This document shows, piece after piece, positions 9,073 through 19,931 of a stretch of 43,413 nucleotides of DNA. Source of the stretch: Pelagophyceae sp. CCMP2097 (taxonomy: Eukaryota > Sar > Pelagophyceae); contig MU657174.1 in NCBI GenBank assembly GCA_026770575.1, positions 450,381 to 493,793 of the forward strand, written 5' to 3'. A program made the translations under genes and the position numbers. Each line of letters begins with the position of its first letter. The stretch's first letter is position 1. A model generated the notes under the pieces. That model was given only the letters and a program-made list of their open reading frames with translations. It made no database searches and was not told where the DNA came from.

Positions 9073-10961
9073 AGTGCCCGCCGAATCGATGACAAAGACA
9101 GGCTACCAGGCCAAAAGGCTGTGGATGCCCATGCCTGTGGCGGTGGTTTGTGCGCATAATTGCTCTAGAGTTGCATAAAATAGGAATTCCTACGCAGCTT
9201 TTGGTGAATATGACAATGCGAGGCTGCATTATATAAACATGGTCTGAAAAGGGCCTTCCGTAGACAGCAACGCCAGCGAGAACGTGGACTAATTGTAGAG
9301 CGGCGCCTACTTCCCTTAAGCGAAGCAAAGCGAAGCACAGAGAAAGCCCGGGCCCTTCGCCGCAGGCCGAGTTAATTTGTTCCGCGCATGAAGTGCGAGC
9401 CGTCGGTCTTGACATCGTCGTCGAGCCACGTGCCCAGGGCCCTGGCTTTAGTGCCCACCCACCCTCCCTTTTTACCCGATTTTGAATGGGGTTAGGCTGA
9501 TAACAGCCATCGGGGTTGCGCGCCGGAAGCTAGACTTGAGCGCTACGCGAAGTGCGACCTGCGGGCGACGGCGCCGGCTCGGGGAGGGCGCCCCTTCGGA
9601 CGCGCGGACGCGCTCCGAAGAGGCCGACGGGCTGCCGCTCACTGCCGGCCAAGATTCTGCCAGCAAAGGCTCCGCCGCCAAAAGACGCGCAGTCCAAGCT
9701 TCCCCTCGCAGGCACTGCATCGAGGCGAGTCGGGCACGTGTTGACCACGGGCGCTCAATGTGAAGATGGCCACCCGGGCGGTCGTTCGCGCGCGGTCGCC
9801 GCTCGGGCCCGGCGCGCGGACGTCTTGCTGGCGACGTCCGACGTGCGCGGCTCGCCGAGGCGTGCGAGGCGCGCGCGTCCGGCGGCGCGAGGCGGGCCGC
9901 GCCGTCCTCGCGAATCCGGGCGGCGCGCCGCGTCGAGGTCTCTGGCCGACTCTTTGGCGCGGGCGCGGCAGAGCTCGCCGGGGCCTCTAGTGGAGAGCAT
10001 GGCGTCACGACCTCGTGAGCCGCCGCCGACGAGGACGGGCGCGCCTCCGCCGCCGAGCGTGCGTGGCGCGGCGAGCCTCGCGGTGCCGTGGCTGGCCGCT
10101 GCGAGCGCTCGCGGGGCACCGTGGCGGGTCCGGACCATTGAAAATTACGTGCGGCTTTCGCTCCAGACCGGCTTCTACAGGGGCACTTCAATTGTAGTAT
10201 TGCCCGGTTCGTACCGAACCCCGGCTGGCCGCAGCCACCCGCGGGAGAGCGTCAACCGACCAGCAAGCCCACTTCATGAGGTGTGTACGACCCCGTCCGG
10301 CCGCGGGTCCAGCGCTCAAGGTCCACCCCGCGACGCATCGACCTTTGGCACGCTTGCACTTGTGGCGTGGCTGAAGACGTCTCTGTCGACAGAGAGGAAC
10401 CGCCGGAGATGACGGGCCGCTGGAGACGCCCCGCGAGCGAAAAGTCGGTACTGAAACGTCAACGCGTTCAAATGGAGTCGTAAAGTTGGTGAGTTGATTA
10501 CGAGGGGCCCGGCATCACGGCGGGTGCGCCGCGGGCGCGTGCGGCCAGCGGCGTGCGCGCGGACCTAAGGAGATTGCTTCGTCAGAATGCGGCCTTGAAT
10601 TCGTTCCAGGCGTATTGCGCGCTCTTTTGGCGCGTCTGGACTCTTATGGCTCGTTAACACAACTTTCTACATTCTAATGGGTTTTTGAGGCCCTTCGGAA
10701 ACTCTAGTCCGTGAAATGGTTCTTCATTGCCAGTCCTGCTTCCCTCCGATAGTAAGCAACCAAGCATAAGGTTAATCAGCACGGTGGAACTCAGTCGGGT
10801 AAACCGGTTTTTCGTCACTGGGAAGGCGCCCGGGGAGGGCGAAGGACGCCGGCAGGCGCACCGAAGGGGCGCGGCCTTGTGCGCGCCGCGAGATGTGCGA
10901 CGACTGAGATGCTCTTCGACTGGCGAACTGCAGAGGCTTGGCGATTCGGTGAGCTTCGCAA

Positions 10962-11021
10962 GGGTTTGGCGGTTATTCCCCTTTGGGGCAGCCCCACCCA
11001 GGGTGGATTTTAAGCAAGCAA
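10962..11021 (-). repeat. Dispersed introner-like repeat copy, inverted
   Basis: On the minus strand this reads TTGCTTGCTTAAAATCC, ACCCTGGGTGGGGCTG, CCCCAAAGGGG, then CCGCCAAACCC. It extends the match to the start of the ice-binding unit (1-45 and 3380-3424), which shares the last two blocks as CCCCCAAAGGG and CCGTCAAACCC. It ends about 130 bp before the anoctamin start codon. Confidence 0.75.
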
Positions 11022-11149
11022 GGAACGTTTGGCACGCTGGCGGCAGCAGCTGCCGCGCAGAAGCGACCCCAGATCCCTCGTGCGGCGGCACGTTGTGACG
11101 CACAGTTAAGCGTCGGGCGTACGCCGCGGCCGCCTGGACGGCGTCTGCG

Positions 11150-14100
11150 ATGTTCGCGCGGGCCCCGCCGCGCCCGCGCCCGCGGCGCGGCGCGGCGCGG
11201 CGGGCGCGGCGCGACGCCGCGGCATTTCTGCGGCTGCTGCAGCACGACGCGGCGGATGCCGCGTTGCCGGATTCGGCGTTTCGGCGGAAGCATGGTTACG
11301 GCGACGACGCCTGCCTCGTCGTCGCCGACGGACCCGGCGTGGCGGTCAGCGATCCGCCGGGCCCAAAGGTCCAAGCCATCCTCCAGGCCCTGCGGCGCGG
11401 CGGGGTCCAGGCGGCGTGGTCGCGGGCTTATCCGGGCGGCGACGTGTTCATCCTCCTCCGCTGCCCCGTCGCAAGGCTCGCGGCCATGGCAGACGACCAG
11501 AACATGCCCCTGCCGCTAGACCCCTTTGAATGCGAGCTTCGAGCGCTGAAAGGGACGGATAAGATTGCGCCCTTGAATATTTTGCACGACGCGACGGCCA
11601 CCCGGGGCGCGACGCCGTGGGAAAAACTCCACGGAGTTTACGACACGCACCAAGACCTCCAGGTCCGTGGGGGGGCCCTATACTTTGCGGCACAGGCGCC
11701 GTATGCATAGGCGCTGTATGCGGGCTTTCCGCACGCGTTTTCCTGCCCCGCGCTGCGATTAAAGTGTCTCCTCGCCGTCCTCGAGGCCAAGCCCAGGCAG
11801 GGGGGCGGCGGCTGCGGCCTACGAATGCAGAACCAGCTCCGATGCGGCGACTTCAAGGCGCTCTTCCCGTGAGGCTTTATCCGTCGCGGGCCGCGTCCAA
11901 CACACAGCCGCAGGCTGCACGACGCGGCGATGGCGCGGCGGCTCCTGGCGGACTGGAACATGATCGACCCGCCACTCGGCGCCGTCAAGGATTACTTTGG
12001 CGAGCGGGTCGGGATGTATTTTGCCTTCCTCTGTTTCAGACCGTGTCGGCAAAGCCCATTCAAAGGACACTCGGCAAAGCCCATTCAAAGGACACTCGGC
12101 AAAGCCCATTCAAAGGGCCCATTCAAAGGGCACGACGACAGAGACGCAAGCAGAGGCTCGATGGACACTGGCAGGACAGCGGAACAGAGGCGCGAGCAGA
12201 GGCTCGACGGACACCGGGAAACCTCGTCGCGCGAGAGACGCTCGCTCGCGCCTTTGGCACGCACGCCTGTGGCCCTTCCGGAGCGTCCCCCTAGGCCACT
12301 TTGCTAAGTGGTGCAGCCTGTCGGCGCTCGTGGGCGTGGCGTGTACGATCCTGGGTTTTTTCGAAAAGGCCCTGCTCCATCGACCGCGGCGCAAGTCGCG
12401 GTCGCTGCCTCTGTTTTCGATTTTTCAGTGCCTGTGGGCTATCGTGATGCTCGAGACGTGGAAGCGCCAAGAGGCGCGCCTCTGCCTCGACTGGGGCATG
12501 CACGGCGCCGGCGCCGCTTGGTCGGCGAGGCCCGAATTCGTTGGCGAGAGAAGGTCGTCGCTCGTCCACGGCCGATCGGAGCTCTTCTTCTCGCAGAGCG
12601 CGCGCCGAGGGCGGCTCCGCCTCTCCAGCTGCGCCATCCTCGTCTTGGTCTTCGTTTTGGGCGCCGGCGCGCTAGGCGCGATTTTGGCTCGGGTTTACTT
12701 CGAGAGATGGCTGCCGAAAACGGTCTTCATCTTCGGCTTTTCGGCAGAGGCCAAGACGGTGGCGTCCGTCGCCGGGTCCGTCTTCACGACGTTGCAGATC
12801 GAGATAGCAAATTACTTGTACAGTATCATCGCCTGGCACCTCAATGAGTACGAGAATCATCGCACGTAAGTCACCCAGGGTTTTCAGCCAGCAAGTCAGG
12901 CAAAGCCTCCCCGGGTGAAAGGCGCCGTGGTTGTAGGTCGCAGGACTACATGAACGCGATGATCTTCAAGGTGGTGCCCTTCTACTTGTTGAATTACAAC
13001 TGCCCGTTGTTCTACGACGCCTTTTTACGAAGGTCCTTTGAAGGCTGCACGGGCGGCGCCGTCGGCGGGTCCGCGACGCGCGGAGCGGGCACGTGCTACT
13101 CGCAGTTGGAGCTGTCGCTGGGCATCATTTTTCTGACGAAGATGGTGGCGAACGCCGTCGCCGACCGATTGAAACCGTGGTACGGCACCGTCATGAGGCG
13201 CCGAGCGTGGCTGCGGAGGAAGGCAGACGCGGCACGGCGCGGCGTGAAACGCGCCGCTTGGATGAAGCGCGCCGTCTCGAAGCGGAGCGTGGGCGGCCCC
13301 GCGAAATCAGACGACGACGACTGCCCCGCGAAAGCGGACTACGGCGACTTCGAGTCGCAAAAGACGGCGCCCGCCAGGGGGACGAGGGAGGCGAAGCTTC
13401 CAGATTGCGCGGAGGACGACTTCCTCTTGGAGGAGGCCGACGACGTGGCGGACACTCTCGAAGATTATACGACGCTTGCGATCCGCTTCTCCTTTGTGAC
13501 TCTCTTCGTCACCGCGCTGCCCGTGCTGCCGGTGCTCGCGTGGTTCGCAAACCACACAGAGGGCTACTTGGACCTGACCAAGCTGCTGACGCTGAAAAGA
13601 CGGTTGTGGCCTCGAGACGCGGGCGGGATCGGGTCTTGGCTGCGAGTCTTCCAGATGATTACCATCTTGAGCGTCACGTCCAACGCCGCCTGCATCTTCT
13701 ACGTCTTCAATTGGACGCCGCTGCAAGACGACCGGCCTTTGGGGCCGGCGGAAAAGGCATGGGGCTTCTTCGCTTTTCAGTATGCGGTCTTATTCATCAT
13801 GTTCCTCGCCGAGCTGGCCACGCCCGACGTCCCCGACGACGTCGCCATCCAACTGGAGAGGCAAAAGTTCATATCGTCAAAGCTCATCGAAAACGTCCCC
13901 GACGAGTCCACCGACCCCGACCTGAGCGACTTTGACGACGGCCCTTCGCCGCGATCCGCCGATCCGCCGAGGGCAGAGGCCGCCTTCTTCGGGGCCGCGG
14001 GCGTCGCAGAGCTGGCCGTCCGCTCGCGGAAGAAGGCCGCGCCCCGACGGAGCGACAAAGCGCCGAGCTACACGAACGCGCGCGACCGAGGCAAGCTGAA

Positions 14101-14426
14101 GCGCGCCTTCAAAAAGGTCGAAAAAGGCGGCTACGCCTCAGGTGAGCCACCATGCTTCGTACCGAGGTCTCCCTCCGCACGACGACGAGCACGCAGGTGC
14201 GGACCTGCAAGAGGTGCTCCGCAAGCACACTTCCAGACCCGCGTCTGACGTGGCCGCGACGCTGCCGAGCTTCGGCTTCGGCGACAAGGACCGCCTCGAC
14301 CTGCGCGAGCTGGAGGACGTGCACGCAGCGCTGCAGGGCGCGGCGGCGCTGGAGGAGAGCGCGGTCGCCGCGCGCGACATTGATTTCGAATTCGACGGCC
14401 TTGCGACGGCGCTCTTAGACTGTTAA
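11150..14426 (+). CDS. Anoctamin/TMEM16 family membrane protein
   Basis: Exons 11150-11662, 11711-11868, 11914-12032, 12295-12865, 12937-14141 and 14197-14426 join in frame to 931 aa. Family landmarks: a cytosolic N-domain (DVFILLRCP, IAPLNI, PWEKLHGVYDTH), FPLHD, the DYFGERVGMYFAFL entry to TM1, LETWKRQEARLCLDWG, RPEFVG, and NEYENHRT before TM5. About ten membrane spans end near AWGFFAFQYAVLFIMFLAEL. Anoctamins are calcium-gated chloride channels or lipid scramblases. Of the mouse ANO1 calcium ligands, the TM6 Glu aligns with Asp and the TM8 Glu/Asp pair is kept (HTEGYLD), but the TM7 pair reads DYTT, so one acid is missing. Channel or scramblase activity cannot be decided here. The exon 3/4 junction (donor GTTTCA) is the least certain. 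An acidic, Lys-rich loop follows TM6. Confidence 0.88.
12047..12140. repeat. Minisatellite in anoctamin intron 3
   Basis: A 25-base unit, GGCAAAGCCCATTCAAAGGA followed by CACTC, is repeated about three times and ends in shorter CCCATTCAAAGGG echoes. It lies wholly inside the proposed intron 12033-12294. A second two-copy repeat with core AGCAGAGGCTCGA follows at about 12155-12213. Confidence 0.85.
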
Positions 14427-14512
14427 ATTGTTACTGTGATACCCGACGTCGCCCGGGTGCAAGCCTTCGGCTGCGGGGAAGCTCGATGCGCGCTCGAGGC
14501 GAGAAAGGCCGA

Positions 14513-14572
14513 GGTCCCTTGTCTGACGCTTCAAATTGTGGGGTCCCTATTCCGGTGCTGAAGCAAGCAGGC
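14513..14572. repeat. Duplicated Der 3' flank, copy A part 1
   Basis: Similar to 15861-15918: GGTCCCTTGTCTG, then a CGCTTC core, GGGGTCCCT and GAAGCAAGCA. It continues at 15137 beyond the inserted TIR element. Confidence 0.8.
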
Positions 14573-14573
14573 A

Positions 14574-15134
14574 GGATTACGGTTGTTTGCCAGGGTAGGT
14601 ACCACAGTTTTAGGTGAGTACGTTATTTGGGAGGGTACGTGGGTACGTCGACGGCCGGCAACGACGAGGGACCCTGGGGGTACGTGGGTACGTCGGCCCC
14701 CGTCAGATGCCCGAGCCCGAAAAAATCGCCCGCTCCCGAAAAAATCGCTTCGGCGAAGTGTGGAAAACCCGGAGCACGCACAACGGGTGCCTTCCCAGTG
14801 GGTGGCCATGCTGCGGACCGCGCTCGGAGCGTTCGGTTGCTCGCGCCTGTGGGCTCGCCGCTTCGGTCCGATGGCCCTGTCGGGGTGCACCGAGCTAGTG
14901 CTCGGAAATCAGTGCCCGCAGAGCACCGCGCAGCAGAATACAGAGCTCCCTTCGTCGAAGCCTCTCGTAAGATTTGATATGTTCCTTCAAATCAGCGTTA
15001 AGGTAAGCAAGGCGCGTCGGGGTACGTGGGTACGTCGCCGGGGAGCGGCGGCAACGAAAGGTGGGGGTACGCGGGTACGTCAAAAGCCCATTTGCGAAAA
15101 CTGTCGTACCTACCCTGGCAAACAACCGTAATCC
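14574..15134. mobile_element. Non-autonomous DNA transposon (MITE-like) with 38-bp TIRs
   Basis: The ends 14574-14611 and 15097-15134 are inverted copies that agree at 37 of 38 positions, beginning GGATTACGGTTGTTTGCC. If the outermost base is left out, the element is flanked by CAG on both sides (14572-14574 and 15134-15136), a possible 3-bp target site duplication. Four direct copies of GGGTACGTGGGTACGTCG or close variants lie near the ends (about 14635, 14682, 15020, 15065). No transposase is encoded; the 182-codon open frame across it resembles nothing. It interrupts sequence whose uninterrupted counterpart is at 15861-15974, giving a natural near-empty site. Confidence 0.9.
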
Positions 15135-15136
15135 AG

Positions 15137-15410
15137 TGGCGGCGGTCTCCCCGGCTCGAGTTGAGGGTCAAAAGAAACAGGCCGTAAGATCACAGAGGTT
15201 CGGATTCATCCCCTCTTTGCCAGGGCATACGTCAGTGACAGATGGTGTCATATTTTCATGTCAACAGCCGCTCCTCTGGATGCGCAGTCTCGACTGCTAC
15301 CTTGGATTAAGTGGTTTTTCACCCCTCTCGGTTGGGGCGCCGATGTCTTCAAAAGTCTGACTTTTTGTTCATGGCTTGATATCCACCCACCCTGGGTGGA
15401 GAAGGCTTGC
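15137..15410 (-). pseudogene. Decayed partial copy of the Der 3' end and flank (copy A)
   Basis: 15137-15183 matches 15930-15974, and 15335-15380 matches 16015-16062, which encodes part of the Der C-terminus. On the minus strand the copy begins NQAMNKKSD and then meets a stop, so it is disrupted. About 110 bp of unmatched sequence separates the two matching parts. A dispersed-repeat fragment (CCACCCACCCTGGGTGG) follows at about 15383-15400. Confidence 0.7.
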
Positions 15411-15860
15411 GCGACGCGTGTCGTGGAAGAGCAGGGCGTGGACGAGCAGCGACAAGGAGTCCAGAGTTGAAGTAGATTTCCATCGGAAAAGGGGACGCCG
15501 AGCATACCTGACGGAAGGAGGAAGTCGGACGAGGGCGCGGTCCTACGACACAAAGGACTCTTCGCCACTCTCGAGGCTCCTTGTCACTGCGCGTCGGCCC
15601 AGACTCTCGAAGAACACCGAAAATGAATTCAAAGAATCATGGGGGATAAACAAATCCTCAAACCCCACCGAACCAGCAGCGACGCCAGAGCGGAGCATCG
15701 GCGGGGACCCGATGCGACGCGGAGAGGCAGCAATGGGCCGACGGAGAAAAAGTGGGGCTGACATTCCTATTTAGTTCATGGCTTGATTTGCAATTGGTCC
15801 CTTGCCTTGCAGAATTGTTTAGCGATTTAACCTCGCGCGCTGCCGAGTCCTCAATTGAGC
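15411..15860. other. Intergenic segment without a recognised gene
   Basis: No conserved coding signal is seen. At about 15772-15787 a short TTCATGGCTTGATTTG echoes the Der 3'-end repeat a third time. The rest appears unique. Confidence 0.4.
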
Positions 15861-15974
15861 GGTCCCTTGTCTGGCGCTTCCGATTGGGGGTCCCTCTTCC
15901 GAGGCTGAAGCAAGCAAGACAGAGCCCTGTGGCGGCGGCCTCCCCGGCTCAAGTTTCGGGTCAAAAGAAACAGG
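15861..15974. repeat. Der 3' flank, copy B (uninterrupted)
   Basis: Intact counterpart of copy A, directly downstream of the Der stop codon. It includes GAAGCAAGCAAG and GGTCAAAAGAAACAGG. It gives the approximate pre-insertion state of the TIR element. Confidence 0.8.
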
Positions 15975-15989
15975 CTCATTACAGAGGGA

Positions 15990-17926
15990 TTAGTCCTCGC
16001 GCCTCTGCTTGGCGGGGGCGCCGACGTCTTTATAAGTCTCGGACTTTTTGTTCATCGCTTGATTTTTTCGTCGCTTCACGTCCGGCGCCAACGCGGTGCG
16101 CTTCTTGGCGTCCTGCTGCTCCTCGCGGAGCCGCTTGCCGCGGAAGACGATGCGCACAGGCGTGCCGTCGAAGCCCAAATTCTCGCGGAGCTTGCGCTCG
16201 AGGTAGCGCTTGTAATTGTCTGTGAAGAGTTTCGGGTCGTTGCACATGCACACAATCGTAGGCGGGCGCGAAGACGTCTGCGCGACGTAGTAGACCTTCG
16301 CAGACCCCTTTCCGATCTTGTTCGCCGGCGGCGGCTGCCAGACCATGGCGTCTCGCACGACGTCGTTCAAAGTGGCAGTGTTGATTCTGCGGCGATGGTT
16401 GTTCGCCGCTCGCTCAATAGCGGAGTAAATCTTGAGGCAGCGCTGGCCGGTTAGAGCCGAGACGAAGACAATTTCGGCCCAAGAAGCGATTTCGGGCAAA
16501 GAATCTCGAATCTCCAGCGCGGCGCGGTTCGTCGACGTCGAGTCCTTGTCGTCGACAATGTCCCACTTGTTGGCGATGATGACGCAGGCGCGGCCGTCCT
16601 CGGAGACGCGGCGCGCTAAAGCAGAGTCCTGGTCCGTCAGCGGCGCGGAAGTGTCGACCACGAGCAAGACGACGTCGCAGCGCCGCACGGCGCGCAAGGA
16701 CCGCTCGACCATAAACGGCTCCGTGCCATCCTGCACCTTGGACTTGCGGCGCACGCCGGCAGTGTCGATGAACCGCAGCACCTTACCGTCCACCTCTAAA
16801 GAAGCATCCACCGCGTCGCGCGTCGTGCCCGCAATGTCGGAGACGATGCTGCGCTGGCCGCCGTCGCCGAGGAGGCGGTTCAGGAGCGAGGACTTGCCCA
16901 CGTTCGGCCGCCCGAGGAGCGCCACGTCGATGTACGGCTTGGTGTCGGGCTTGTAGTCCTTGCGCAGCTTCCAGTCCTCGTCGATGGGGTCCAGGATGGC
17001 GTCTAAAACCTCCGCGACGCCGTTGCCATGGATGGCCGAGCAGGCAAAGGGCTCACCGAGACCGAGTGTCCAAAACTCCGCCACGAGCTCCGCCTCCTTG
17101 TCGGCGCTCTCGCACTTGTTCACCGCCAGCACGACCTTGCGGTTCTTGCTCCCGCCCTTCCACGTGGCGCGGAGGTAGGCCGCAATCTCCTCGTCGATTC
17201 GCAAAAGGCCCTCGCGGCCGTCGACTACGACAATGGCCACGCACGCCTCGCGCAGCGCAATAGTCGCCTGCTCGCGGATCTCCGAGATGAACAGCGACTC
17301 CTCGTCGTCCTCGAAGAGGAGGCCGCCCGTGTCAATCACGTCGAACTCGCGCCCGCCCCACTCCGCGCGCTGGTACACGCGGTCGCGCGTCACCCCGGGC
17401 TCGTCAAACACAATGGCGCCGTTCTTGTTGCCCGCGTCGCACATGCGGTTGACAAGCATGGACTTGCCCACGTTTGGGCGGCCGATGATGGCCACCGTAG
17501 GGCGCGCGCCTACGCCGAGCGGTGAAAACAGCAACGCCCCGTTGGGCTCGCTCCTAGCGGCTCTCCACTTTGGCCCGACACGTGCGGTCGACCGCCTCGT
17601 CTCGGCGAGCTTTCCTCGCAAAACGAAAAAAGGGACGGACCTCGGGGCACGCGCTTGAGCTTCGACGGCGTTTCCGAAATCATCGACGGTGGCACGTAGC
17701 CCTCGGCGCGCAGGTCGAGAATGTCCTCGCGCTCGCCCTCCCAGTCGAGGCCGTAGTCGTCGCCCGAAACCGGTTCCGCAACGTCGTCCGTGGCGACGTC
17801 CACGCCACCGTCGTCCGCAGCCAGCGCGCGCGGCGCATTCGCGCGGCCCGCCGGCAGCGCGCGCCGCTGGACGAGCGCGCGGCCGCCGCAGAGCGCCGCC
17901 GCCAGGCACAGCTGACGCGCCCGCAT
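15990..17926 (-). CDS. der: GTPase Der (EngA), probably plastid-targeted
   Basis: Exons 17926-17641 and 17509-15990 join in frame to 601 aa, with intron 17510-17640 (donor GTCCGT, acceptor GTAG). Der is a tandem GTPase that assists large (50S-type) ribosomal subunit assembly. Both G domains are complete: GRPNVGKS occurs twice, with DTGG and NKCE in the first and DTAG and NKWD in the second. A C-terminal KH-like domain and a Lys/Arg-rich tail follow. The first about 95 residues form an extension absent from bacterial Der, starting MRARQLCLAAALCGGRALVQ, which resembles a signal peptide plus transit region, so plastid import is inferred. The frame upstream runs open into the N gap, but that stretch is not protein-like. 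The 3' end is partly duplicated at 15137-15410. Confidence 0.92.
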
Positions 17927-18023
17927 CGTGCAGCCGACGATTGCACTTGGCAATTCTTATCGCCGCTTCTTCGGGTCTTTGGCAACGACCTCGCACTTGG
18001 AACCCGCGTTGTTTGTGCATTAT

Positions 18024-18060
18024 CAGTGTATCCAAGTCCCATTCTGCGGTACGGGCAAGG
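18024..18060 (+). repeat. Left arm of inverted repeat bordering the gap
   Basis: This 37-base arm (CAGTGTATCCAAGTCCCATT and onward to GGGCAAGG) is the inverse of 18625-18661 with about two mismatches. The two arms lie on either side of the run of N. Confidence 0.85.
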
Positions 18061-18094
18061 TCGGTGGGGGTGGAGGGTGTCGGTAGGTAGGGGG

Positions 18095-18619
18095 NNNNNN
18101 NNNNNNNNNNNNNNNNNNNNNNNNNNNNNNNNNNNNNNNNNNNNNNNNNNNNNNNNNNNNNNNNNNNNNNNNNNNNNNNNNNNNNNNNNNNNNNNNNNNN
18201 NNNNNNNNNNNNNNNNNNNNNNNNNNNNNNNNNNNNNNNNNNNNNNNNNNNNNNNNNNNNNNNNNNNNNNNNNNNNNNNNNNNNNNNNNNNNNNNNNNNN
18301 NNNNNNNNNNNNNNNNNNNNNNNNNNNNNNNNNNNNNNNNNNNNNNNNNNNNNNNNNNNNNNNNNNNNNNNNNNNNNNNNNNNNNNNNNNNNNNNNNNNN
18401 NNNNNNNNNNNNNNNNNNNNNNNNNNNNNNNNNNNNNNNNNNNNNNNNNNNNNNNNNNNNNNNNNNNNNNNNNNNNNNNNNNNNNNNNNNNNNNNNNNNN
18501 NNNNNNNNNNNNNNNNNNNNNNNNNNNNNNNNNNNNNNNNNNNNNNNNNNNNNNNNNNNNNNNNNNNNNNNNNNNNNNNNNNNNNNNNNNNNNNNNNNNN
18601 NNNNNNNNNNNNNNNNNNN
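18095..18619. other. Assembly gap
   Basis: A run of 525 N. The left side is G-rich (GGTAGGTAGGGG) and the right side begins CCCCCTCC, so the gap lies inside an inverted, low-complexity structure. Open frames spanning it are meaningless. Confidence 1.
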
Positions 18620-18624
18620 CCCCT

Positions 18625-18661
18625 CCGTGCCCGTACCGCAGAATGGGACATGGATACACTG
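18625..18661 (-). repeat. Right arm of inverted repeat bordering the gap
   Basis: Reverse complement of 18024-18060 with about two mismatches. Together they could be terminal inverted repeats of an element whose interior is lost in the gap, or a long palindrome that blocked assembly. Confidence 0.85.
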
Positions 18662-19931
18662 TTATAAACATATCCATCACACGAAGGTGGTGCCCAGCTG
18701 TCTCACTCACGCAGCAAACCATAGTGGTGCCCAGCTGCTTTCACGCACAGCAAGGTTCCTCGAAGAGGACGGTGGTTGGCGGCCGCCGTTTCTCGACGCA
18801 GCCAACCACGCAGCGGCGCGGGCCTCGACGACGGACTCCCACCTGCACGAGCCGCGCGTCTGCCGGCGAGTCGGCAGTCGGTCGCGACGGTGACGGTGAC
18901 GGCGCCTGCACGTCTGAGTGGCCCGGCACATAGACGCAAAAAGCACACGGTCAACGGCACGACCGCCGGCACTGGCGACGATAGCGGCTTCAGGCCATAC
19001 GGGCCTCGGGGAGGCTGCGCGCCGGCTGCGGCTCTACGTCGAGCGTACCGTGACGCGAGACAGCGGCCAGCCGCCGCTGAGCCGCGGTCCACTGTGCGTC
19101 GGCGACGGCTCCGGGGCCACCGAGGGCACTCGAACCAGTACGCTGCGGCTCCGGGTCCGTCGCAGGCTCGAGCGTCGGCTACGGCTCTGGCGACAGCGTC
19201 TGGCGACGTCGTTAGGGCCGCCGCCGCTCGCCGCAGAGCCGTCTTCCAAGGCGACGCGCCGTTTGGACCCGGCTGTCATCAGAAGCACGTCTGCTCGTGC
19301 GACGCCGGGCGGGTCGAGAGCGGCGGTCGCGGTCGAGGCCGGCCCCACACGTCAAGGAAACGTGCTTCGTTTAAGCGTACGTCGGGAACAAGTTTCCTTC
19401 CTGAAGCAGTGAACCTGCTGAGTGACACCTTCCTTGCTGTCACTGTATCCAAAAGTTCCGGAAAATTCTCACATGACAATTGTCAGCCATTGATTGAGTT
19501 AAAGAATATCTTCAACGGACGTATGTACCAGCGACTTTTCTTTCCCCTAGCTTTTTCGCACAGTGCGCGCGGCGCGCGCTCGCCACGCCGGTAAACTTTT
19601 GGTACAGGTTGTGGCTTGCGACGCCGCGCGTCGAACACACCACTCGCGACCTCCGCGGACCGCGCACGCGCTGAGAAACTCTATACCGCCCTGAGGAGGG
19701 AAAACGCCGTTAAGGAGGCCGGGCTTTTAAAAAGTCGCTAGAACGTACATAAACTGCATTTTGGAGAGAACCGGTGAAGGTGTTTGTTTGACTGACAACT
19801 TTTTGGGCCGCAAGTCGCTCGCCGCGTCCGCGCCCCTTGGGCCGGGCTCGCCTGCGGCGCGGTGGGGTCCGCGTTTCGCCGCGCGCGCCGCGCGCGCCGC
19901 CTCGCAAACGCCGGTTCGCAGGTCGCCACAC
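18662..19931. other. Intergenic region, no supported gene
   Basis: A two-copy direct repeat with core GTGGTGCCCAGCTG lies at about 18687 and 18724 (spacing 37). The 272-codon plus-strand frame at 18776-19594 is Arg/Ala/Ser-rich and matches no family I know. 19400-19550 is AT-richer and could hold promoter signals for the downstream gene. Nothing else is supported. Confidence 0.45.

Larger units (their letters stand above)
8782..11149. other. Gene-poor interval with dispersed repeats
   Basis: No protein family is recognised in any frame. The longer open frames at 9472-10412 on both strands are low-complexity Arg/Ala/Pro-rich and look like chance frames in GC-rich DNA. The interval holds two copies of the dispersed TTGCTTGCTT repeat (9029-9072 and, inverted, 10962-11021) and a small hairpin around 10204-10219 (GGTTCG / CGAACC). 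The promoters of both flanking genes must lie here if the models are right. Confidence 0.45.

Noticed and set aside
10203..10224. Possible tRNA T-arm (GGTTCGTACCGAACC)
   Set aside because: It is a simple hairpin; no acceptor, D or anticodon stems can be drawn around it. No tRNA or rRNA was found in the window.
9472..10412. Overlapping open frames on both strands (239 and 286 codons)
   Set aside because: Low-complexity Arg/Ala/Pro/Ser composition and no conserved motif; expected by chance in GC-rich DNA.
14583..15131. 182-codon frame spanning the TIR element as a possible transposase
   Set aside because: Far too short and without DDE or zinc-finger motifs; repeats within it translate to repeated WVRR strings.
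15990..18722. 910-codon minus frame running from Der through the N gap
   Set aside because: It reads through the Der intron and the run of N. The residues between are low-complexity and unlike any Der leader; the spliced model starting at 17926 fits better.
18776..19594. 272-codon plus frame
   Set aside because: No recognisable domain, biased composition, no splice pattern linking it to neighbours.
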